From positions 1-5,056 of the forward strand of contig SKJK01000112.1 in the NCBI GenBank assembly GCA_007121995.1: a DNA stretch of 5,056 bases, given 5' to 3'. Below are positions 1-5,056 of this stretch, piece after piece. The stretch's first letter is position 1, and every line of letters starts with the position of its first letter. The position numbers were made by a program, and so were the translations under genes. This DNA comes from Desulfobulbaceae bacterium. Lineage in GTDB: Bacteria; Desulfobacterota; Desulfobulbia; Desulfobulbales; Desulfobulbaceae. The notes beneath the pieces were generated by a model that searched no databases, was not told the DNA's origin, and saw only the letters and a program-made list of their open reading frames with translations.

Positions 1-87
1 CCGTCTGCATTCTGGCCCGACATTTTTCCCGCCGGCACGCTGATCATGGCTGCCGATTTTTTGTACCAGTTCATCGGGCACAAGTAG
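1..87 (+). CDS. Possible 3' end of an unrecognised gene (partial)
   Basis: Reading frame 1 is open from the window edge to a TAG stop at 85-87 and gives 28 residues. They are rich in hydrophobic and aromatic residues (for example the run PAGTLIMAADFLYQF), which looks protein-like. I do not recognise the family, and 28 residues are too few to name a function. If real, the gene lies upstream of nrdR on the same strand, about 210 bases away, so it need not share its transcript. A competing reading exists: a minus-strand frame is also open over about 1-115 with similar third-position GC, and plus frame 3 stays open to about 224 but has an odd composition rich in Arg, His and Cys. I prefer frame 1 for its composition only. 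Confidence 0.35.
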   Translation, partial: PSAFWPDIFPAGTLIMAADFLYQFIGHK

Positions 88-221
88 ATGATGTTCGTTG
101 TTTCCGACACTCTCACATAGGAGCCGAGCCCCATCCCTGTGGGCGATACTCCAATCCCATCTTTTTGACAGCGTTATTGCCCCCATGGGTGCACTCTCGT
201 ACTGTGAGTCCTGAAAATACC

Positions 222-237
222 CTGTAAACGGTTTCAG
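222..237. promoter_or_regulatory. Imperfect second copy of the palindrome
   Basis: CTGTAAACGGTTTCAG is an inverted repeat with 6 of 8 arm positions matching. It shares GTAAACG with the perfect palindrome 47 bases downstream. Two spaced operator-like sites before one gene are compatible with cooperative or looped repression. However, part of this symmetry also belongs to the CTGAAA/TTTCAG hairpin (211-237), so it may instead reflect RNA structure. Confidence 0.22.
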
Positions 238-270
238 CTTCCAGGTCAGGCAGTTTTTTGCTTGCACCCG

Positions 271-282
271 GTAAACGTTTAC
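271..282. promoter_or_regulatory. Perfect 12-bp palindrome, candidate operator before nrdR
   Basis: The sequence GTAAACGTTTAC is its own reverse complement and has the central CG and AAACGTTT core typical of LacI/GalR-family operators. It ends 4 bases before the nrdR ribosome binding site, so a bound repressor would sit over the translation start region or downstream of the promoter. A related imperfect copy lies at 222-237. The binding protein is unknown, and the family assignment is an inference from operator shape. Confidence 0.4.
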
Positions 283-285
283 GTT

Positions 286-293
286 TTGAGGAG
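286..293 (+). promoter_or_regulatory. Ribosome binding site of nrdR
   Basis: TTGAGGAG lies 5 bases before the ATG at 299. The GAGGAG core matches the anti-Shine-Dalgarno sequence well and supports this start, which also gives the canonical NrdR N-terminus MKCPYC. Confidence 0.75.
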
Positions 294-298
294 TATTC

Positions 299-763
299 AT
301 GAAATGTCCCTATTGCGGTCATCTCGACAGCAAAGTTATTGATTCCAGAATCAACAAGGACAAAACCATCACCAGACGTCGTCGTGAGTGTACCTCATGC
401 CAGCAACGATTCACCACGTATGAGCGGATTGAATTGATGCTGCCTATGCTGATAAAGAAAGATGGCAGAAGGGAACCATGGGATCGGGGTAAGATTATCG
501 CAGGCCTGGAAAAAGCCTGCGAAAAACTGGCGGTGAGCATGGCTGACATCGATGCCTTTGTCGATGACATTGAACACAAGCTGCAGGATTATGGAGGTAA
601 GGAGATCTCCACCAGACAGATAGGCGAGTGGGTCATGGAGTCGCTGCCCAATTTGAATGAGGTGGCTTATGTCCGTTTTGCTTCAGTTTATCGGCAATTC
701 AGAGATGTCAACGAGTTTATGGAAGAATTAAAACTCTTTCTTGGTGAACAGGGAAAACACTGA
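299..763 (+). CDS. nrdR: Transcriptional repressor NrdR
   Basis: This is the 154-residue NrdR repressor, of standard family length. In the known family it senses the ATP/dATP balance and represses ribonucleotide reductase operons by binding NrdR boxes. The N-terminal zinc ribbon is complete, with cysteine pairs C3/C6 and C31/C34 and an Arg-rich DNA-contacting stretch (residues 26-29) between them. An ATP-cone domain follows at about residues 49-139: it starts with the [11 protein letters not shown] motif and ends in the conserved [14 protein letters not shown] segment. The start is fixed by the MKCPYC N-terminus and a good ribosome binding site. ribD follows after a short gap and is probably in the same transcript, a common bacterial pairing. 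No ribonucleotide reductase gene lies in the window, so its targets are elsewhere. The assignment is secure. Confidence 0.97.
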   Translation: MKCPYCGHLDSKVIDSRINKDKTITRRRRECTSCQQRFTTYERIELMLPMLIKKDGRREPWDRGKIIAGLEKACEKLAVSMADIDAFVDDIEHKLQDYGGKEISTRQIGEWVMESLPNLNEVAYVRFASVYRQFRDVNEFMEELKLFLGEQGKH

Positions 764-767
764 TTGC

Positions 768-775
768 AGAGGTGA
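768..775 (+). promoter_or_regulatory. Ribosome binding site deciding the ribD start
   Basis: AGAGGTGA is a strong match to the Shine-Dalgarno consensus. Its AGAGG core ends 8 bases before GTG at 781, an ideal spacing. The alternative starts GTG 772 and ATG 775 overlap the site or lie only 2 bases after its core, so they are poorly placed. Confidence 0.6.
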
Positions 776-780
776 TGGGA

Positions 781-1902
781 GTGGAGAACGAAGACAGCCG
801 ATACATGGCTCTGGCAGTGCTCGAGGCGGAAAAAGGATTAGGACGGACTTCTCCTAACCCGGCGGTTGGAGCAGTGATCGTGCAACAGAATCAAGTGGTT
901 GGCTGGGGGTATCATCAAAAAGTCGGTACGCCCCACGCCGAGGTCCACGCCATTGCCAATGCCGGCCAACGGGCCCGGGGCGGTGTCTTGTATGTCACCT
1001 TGGAACCCTGTCATCATCACGGCCGGACTCCTCCCTGCACCGAGGCAATTTTGCGTGCAGGTCTTTCCACGGTGGTCATCGGTATGCCTGACCCTAACCC
1101 CAAGGTGACTGGAGGCGGTGCACAGTATCTTCATCAGCAGGGTATCGAAGTCCGATTCGGAGTGCTGGAAGAGCAGTGCCGGGCGCTGAATTATCCTTTT
1201 ATCAAGCACAGCGGTACCGGGCTTCCATGGATCACCATGAAAGCTGGGTTAAGCCTTGACGGTAGAATATCCCGCAGGCGGGGGCAGGGCGAACCGTTGA
1301 CCGGTCCACAGTCAAAGGAATATGTACACCGTTTGCGCAATCTAAGCGATGCCATTCTCATCGGCGTGGATACAGCCCTCATTGATGACCCCAGTCTCAC
1401 CACCAGATTAGTTGATGTACAAGATAGCAGAGATCCTCTGCGGGTCATCCTCGACAGCAGATTGCGGCTGTCGCCGGATGCGCGCATGCTGAGGCAAGAC
1501 TCAACAGCGCAAACCTGGGTGTTTTGCGGTGAAACGGCATGTCACCAAAAAGAAGCTCGACTCAGCGACGCTGGGGCAAGGGTAGTGCGCATACCCACAA
1601 ACAGGGTCCAGCATCTCGATCTCGTTGCCGTGTTTAGATTTTTGGGAGAGCAAAATTGTACCTCTGTACTGGTCGAGGGCGGGGCCAGAATCCACGGGGC
1701 AGTTTGGAGGCAAGGATTGGTCGATGAAATGCTCCTTTTTTATGCCCCATTCATCATCGGTGATCTGGGCACACCGCTGGTCGAAAATTTTCATCTCAAA
1801 CGCCGACCGGTTACCTCCATCTTCAGTCATCCCACTGTACAACTCCTGGGTAATGACATCCTTGTTCGTGGCCTGATTCAGCACGAGTTGCGCATCGTCT
1901 GA
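781..1902 (+). CDS. ribD: Bifunctional riboflavin biosynthesis deaminase/reductase RibD
   Basis: RibD carries out two cytosolic steps of riboflavin synthesis: deamination of the diaminopyrimidine made from GTP, then NADPH-dependent reduction of the ribosyl side chain. From GTG 781 the protein has 373 residues, close to the usual size. The N-terminal cytidine-deaminase-type domain (about 1-145) shows the zinc site: H52-A-E54, then PCHHHGRTPPC with C77 and C86. The reductase domain (about 150 to the end) shows MKAGLSLDGRIS with K154 and D160, the segment GVDTALIDDPSLTTR, and VEGG at 298-301. I chose GTG 781 because it fits the ribosome binding site and gives the family-like N-terminus (M)ENEDSRYMALA. 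ATG 775 or GTG 772 would add two or three residues. The gene starts 17 bases after nrdR, which suggests cotranscription. No ribE, ribBA or ribH follows, so the rest of the pathway must be encoded elsewhere. Confidence 0.96.
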   Translation: MENEDSRYMALAVLEAEKGLGRTSPNPAVGAVIVQQNQVVGWGYHQKVGTPHAEVHAIANAGQRARGGVLYVTLEPCHHHGRTPPCTEAILRAGLSTVVIGMPDPNPKVTGGGAQYLHQQGIEVRFGVLEEQCRALNYPFIKHSGTGLPWITMKAGLSLDGRISRRRGQGEPLTGPQSKEYVHRLRNLSDAILIGVDTALIDDPSLTTRLVDVQDSRDPLRVILDSRLRLSPDARMLRQDSTAQTWVFCGETACHQKEARLSDAGARVVRIPTNRVQHLDLVAVFRFLGEQNCTSVLVEGGARIHGAVWRQGLVDEMLLFYAPFIIGDLGTPLVENFHLKRRPVTSIFSHPTVQLLGNDILVRGLIQHELRIV

Positions 1903-1909
1903 TGGCCTT

Positions 1910-1945
1910 GGGGGCTTGCAAATCGCCTGGGAATACCAAGACCCC
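1910..1945. terminator. Weak hairpin between convergent ribD and the ParB-like gene
   Basis: GGGGGCTTG (1910-1918) can pair with CAAGACCCC (1937-1945), giving 8 pairs and one internal G-A mismatch around an 18-base loop. It occupies most of the 50-base gap between two convergent stop codons, where a shared terminator is expected. There is no T-run on either strand, so it does not look like a standard intrinsic terminator. Confidence 0.25.
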
Positions 1946-1952
1946 TACTCAG

Positions 1953-2921
1953 CTATGAATCATCTTGATCCGTCCCGGCCATGATTTTTTTGAGCTGTTC
2001 CCATTTTTCCATCAAGGCTTCTTTGTTAGCAAAGTCCAGATGTACAGTCAACCGTTCGTCTTCAAAGGAGAGGCTGTGGTCAATGGTTATGTTTTTCGGC
2101 GGTCGCATTTGGCGGACCATCGTATGAAACGCTTCCTTTGCCCTGGTACTGGTTGGAGCACTCTTGGCAGACAGATACCCCAGTAACTCCTGCACCTGCT
2201 GAGGCAAATTCTCTGTCGTCGAGCGACGACCTTCACGCCATTGAGCGATGCAATGCCATACCGGTTGTTGGTCACGCAGGGTTAATTCAGTCAACAACTC
2301 AATCAGTTTTTGCTGTTTTGAACCACCAAGCCGATACATGGCAATCAGCTCTACTATGCAGCGCTGATCCTCCCGGGTATGCTTGGTCAGCTGTTTTCCT
2401 GTCTTAAGGGAAAGAAGGCCCCGATGCAGGGCAAGGATTGCTTCGGGAGCGAGATCCAAAAGAGCTGTGAGGTCTTTGATTTTGCAGCTATTCGAGTTAT
2501 ATCCCAACAGGCTGAGTAGAGATGACAGTTCTTCCCGGGGCAGGTATTGATGTGCCTGGCGGAGTACATAGGCTTGCAGGATGAGGTTGGCCCGAAAGGC
2601 TGGCAGGTCATGGAGGATTTGAATAGCGTACAGGGTGAGTGGTGGAGTGGCGACAGGCGTAATCTGGGCGATACCTTTTTGCAGGCCAAGTTTCTTGAGG
2701 ACGACAAAAGAGGTATATCCCCCAAGCAGATGGAAACGACCGTTGTCCTGCTCATGGACGGGCAAAGGATGGATCTGCCCCAAGGAACGTATAGGATCAA
2801 GCGCTGCTTCTTCAATGTGGTCATCGTGGAGGAAGCGGAGAAAACTGTCAGGAAAATCGACGGAGCCCAGGTTGATGGACTGAAAGCTGAATTGCGGAGA
2901 TTCCAAGAGAGAATGAGACAT
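1953..2921 (-). CDS. ParB/Spo0J-like protein with divergent nucleotide-binding motif
   Basis: This 322-residue soluble protein follows the ParB/Spo0J layout. Residues 14-85 resemble the ParB N-terminal domain (PIRSLGQIHPLPV at 43-55, then LLGGYTSFVVLKKLG at 65-79). Residues 100-180 resemble the ParB helical/HTH part, including DLTALLDLAPEAI and a helix ending at GLLSLKTGKQLTK, comparable to the ParB 'LP-evi-lr-G-is-gha' segment. A C-terminal section (275-316) has alternating beta and helical character and could mediate dimerisation. The expected CTP-binding GERRxR motif is replaced by GGYTSF, with no arginines, so CTP switching may be lost. No parA lies beside it. The ATG at 2921 has no good ribosome binding site, but an in-frame stop lies close upstream with no alternative start between. 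It is probably a DNA-binding or regulatory protein rather than the chromosomal ParB. Its specific function is unknown. Confidence 0.8.
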   Translation of the reverse strand: MSHSLLESPQFSFQSINLGSVDFPDSFLRFLHDDHIEEAALDPIRSLGQIHPLPVHEQDNGRFHLLGGYTSFVVLKKLGLQKGIAQITPVATPPLTLYAIQILHDLPAFRANLILQAYVLRQAHQYLPREELSSLLSLLGYNSNSCKIKDLTALLDLAPEAILALHRGLLSLKTGKQLTKHTREDQRCIVELIAMYRLGGSKQQKLIELLTELTLRDQQPVWHCIAQWREGRRSTTENLPQQVQELLGYLSAKSAPTSTRAKEAFHTMVRQMRPPKNITIDHSLSFEDERLTVHLDFANKEALMEKWEQLKKIMAGTDQDDS

Positions 2922-2972
2922 GACGGTCGCAGGTAGAGAGAGATAATACGACGAAGGAGGCGCAGGTACCCT

Positions 2973-2990
2973 ATGTCACCGGGTGCACAT
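2973..2990. repeat. Inverted repeat at the start of the ParB-like transcript
   Basis: ATGTCACC (2973-2980) and GGTGCACAT (2982-2990) form an 8-pair inverted repeat with one extra C in the right arm and a single central G. It lies at the downstream edge of the candidate -10 box of the ParB-like gene, where an operator for (auto)repression would be expected. Its role is inferred only from position. Confidence 0.3.
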
Positions 2991-3017
2991 AATCAATTGA
3001 CGTACTCTGTTTCTCAA
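2989..3017 (-). promoter_or_regulatory. Candidate promoter of the ParB-like gene
   Basis: Read on the minus strand, TTGAGA (3017-3012, 5 of 6 to the -35 consensus) and GATTAT (2994-2989, 4 of 6 to the -10 consensus) are separated by 17 bases. Transcription would start near 2982 and leave a leader of about 60 bases. The -10 is weak. Without this promoter the gene would depend on read-through from the IHF-family gene. Confidence 0.35.
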
Positions 3018-3127
3018 ACCGATTGCCCCGGCACTCAAGATACGGAACACAGACTGCTGACTGGAGTTACCTTGCGCACAGCAGCCTGATCGTTCGCGAT
3101 GGAAAGTTGATGACCGGCGAGATTGAT

Positions 3128-3415
3128 TCAATCCGAGTTGATCCGCGAGCGGAGAATCCCCGATGGTTTGAAGGTGACTACCCGTCTTGCATCGAGGGTC
3201 AGTTCGCTGCCGGTTTGTGGGTTTCTGCCCCGACGGGATTTTTTGTTCTTAACGTTGAATTTACCAAATCCGCTAAGGAGCAGATCATCTCCAGTAATCA
3301 GAGACTCTTTGGACAACGATAAAAAAGTTTCCACTGACTCGGTGGATTGTGATTTGGTCAGGTTAGGATGGCTCTTATATACCTGTTGCACGAGATCTGC
3401 CTTGGTCAGCGTCAT
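3128..3415 (-). CDS. HU/IHF-family DNA-bending protein (IHF-alpha-like)
   Basis: This 95-residue histone-like protein belongs to the HU/IHF family of dimeric nucleoid proteins that bend DNA and assist transcription, recombination and replication. The N-terminal helical half begins MTLTKADLVQQVY. The core GFGKF is at residues 49-53, and the beta-arm tip GRNPQTG at 63-69 carries the DNA-intercalating proline P66. RRVVTFKPSGILR (77-89) matches the conserved C-terminal block and most resembles IHF-alpha. Where IHF usually has RPGRNP, this protein has RRGRNP; the replaced proline is not the intercalating one. The start has AAGGAGA (3429-3423) with 7 bases between it and the ATG. It lies downstream of eno on the same strand with its own promoter. 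Whether it works as an IHF heterodimer subunit or as a homodimer cannot be told from this window. Confidence 0.93.
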   Translation of the reverse strand: MTLTKADLVQQVYKSHPNLTKSQSTESVETFLSLSKESLITGDDLLLSGFGKFNVKNKKSRRGRNPQTGSELTLDARRVVTFKPSGILRSRINSD

Positions 3416-3422
3416 GTTTGTC

Positions 3423-3429
3423 TCTCCTT
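3423..3429 (-). promoter_or_regulatory. Ribosome binding site of the IHF-family gene
   Basis: On the minus strand AAGGAGA precedes the ATG at 3415 by 7 bases. It confirms the annotated start. Confidence 0.7.
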
Positions 3430-3471
3430 GGTGCCACGGTGAGGGGCAAAAGTTCGTTTGTTTTATTTAAT

Positions 3472-5056
<1,585 letters not shown>

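Larger units (their letters stand above)
88..298 (+). other. Leader/intergenic region before nrdR with complementary segments
   Basis: No convincing gene lies in these 211 bases. Several segments could pair in RNA: 141-148 with 175-182 (8 pairs, one G-U), 187-193 (GGGTGCA) with 263-269 (TGCACCC, 7 pairs), and 211-216 (CTGAAA) with 232-237 (TTTCAG, 6 pairs). The second pairing encloses the third. I do not recognise the pattern as an FMN, cobalamin, glycine or other known riboswitch. A TTGACA at 165-170 has no acceptable -10 box at the right distance. I found no match to the NrdR box pattern. The stretch may hold the nrdR promoter and leader, but the promoter cannot be placed from sequence alone. 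Confidence 0.4.

Noticed and set aside
165..170. Perfect TTGACA as a -35 box for nrdR
   Set aside because: No acceptable -10 hexamer occurs 15-19 bases downstream (the bases there are GC-rich).
254..259. T-run as an attenuator terminator in the nrdR leader
   Set aside because: No stable GC-rich hairpin sits directly before it; only 4-pair stems can be drawn.
113..322. Minus-strand open frame of 69 codons before nrdR
   Set aside because: It overlaps the nrdR start and ribosome binding site, has no ribosome binding site of its own and a basic low-quality composition.
2973..3089. Small plus-strand ORF of 38 codons (ATG 2973) preceded by AAGGAGG at 2954-2960
   Set aside because: The anti-Shine-Dalgarno match is striking, but the spacing of 12 bases is long, no plus-strand promoter is visible, the peptide is Thr-rich without domain or membrane character, and its start lies in a likely operator of the opposite gene.
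3089..3100. ATCG-TTCG-CGAT hairpin as a terminator for the IHF-family gene
   Set aside because: The stem has only 4 pairs and no T-run follows on the minus strand.
3023..3322. Plus-strand open frame of 99 codons starting at TTG
   Set aside because: It overlaps the IHF-family gene on the opposite strand, which has clear family motifs, a ribosome binding site and a promoter. The plus frame is a shadow.

Overview
The window is a compact bacterial chromosome segment of moderate GC content with six genes or gene parts clearly readable, plus an uncertain gene tail at the left edge. The mix suggests a Gram-negative bacterium: a type IV pilus platform protein (PilC), an IHF-type histone-like protein, NrdR and a two-domain RibD. 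A deltaproteobacterial (Desulfobacterota) source is my best guess from the protein flavour and from the ParB-like protein after ribD. That is inference and could not be tested here.

Left part, plus strand. A possible 3' end of an unrecognised gene (1-87) is followed by about 210 bases without a gene. This leader contains a perfect 12-base palindrome with a central CG, a related imperfect copy 47 bases upstream, and several mutually complementary segments. nrdR (299-763), the Zn-ribbon/ATP-cone repressor of ribonucleotide reductase genes, follows. Closely behind it is ribD (best start GTG at 781, end 1902), the bifunctional deaminase/reductase of riboflavin synthesis. The two are probably cotranscribed. 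No further rib gene follows, because the next gene is convergent.

Middle, minus strand. A 322-residue ParB/Spo0J-like protein (1953-2921) faces ribD. It has the ParB N-terminal and central helical layout, but its nucleotide-binding arginine motif appears to be replaced. It has a plausible weak promoter of its own, with an inverted repeat next to the -10 box.

Right part, minus strand. The transcription order is pilC (partial, end at 4832), eno (complete enolase, 4800-3496) and an IHF/HU-family gene (3415-3128). eno starts 31 bases after pilC, so the two look cotranscribed. The IHF-family gene has a good sigma70-type promoter whose -35 box contains the stop codon of eno, so it can be expressed alone or by read-through from eno.

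I see no mobile element, CRISPR array, tRNA or rRNA. Most of the window is housekeeping. The parts most worth a second look are the nrdR leader, the ParB-like protein and the eno/IHF junction.
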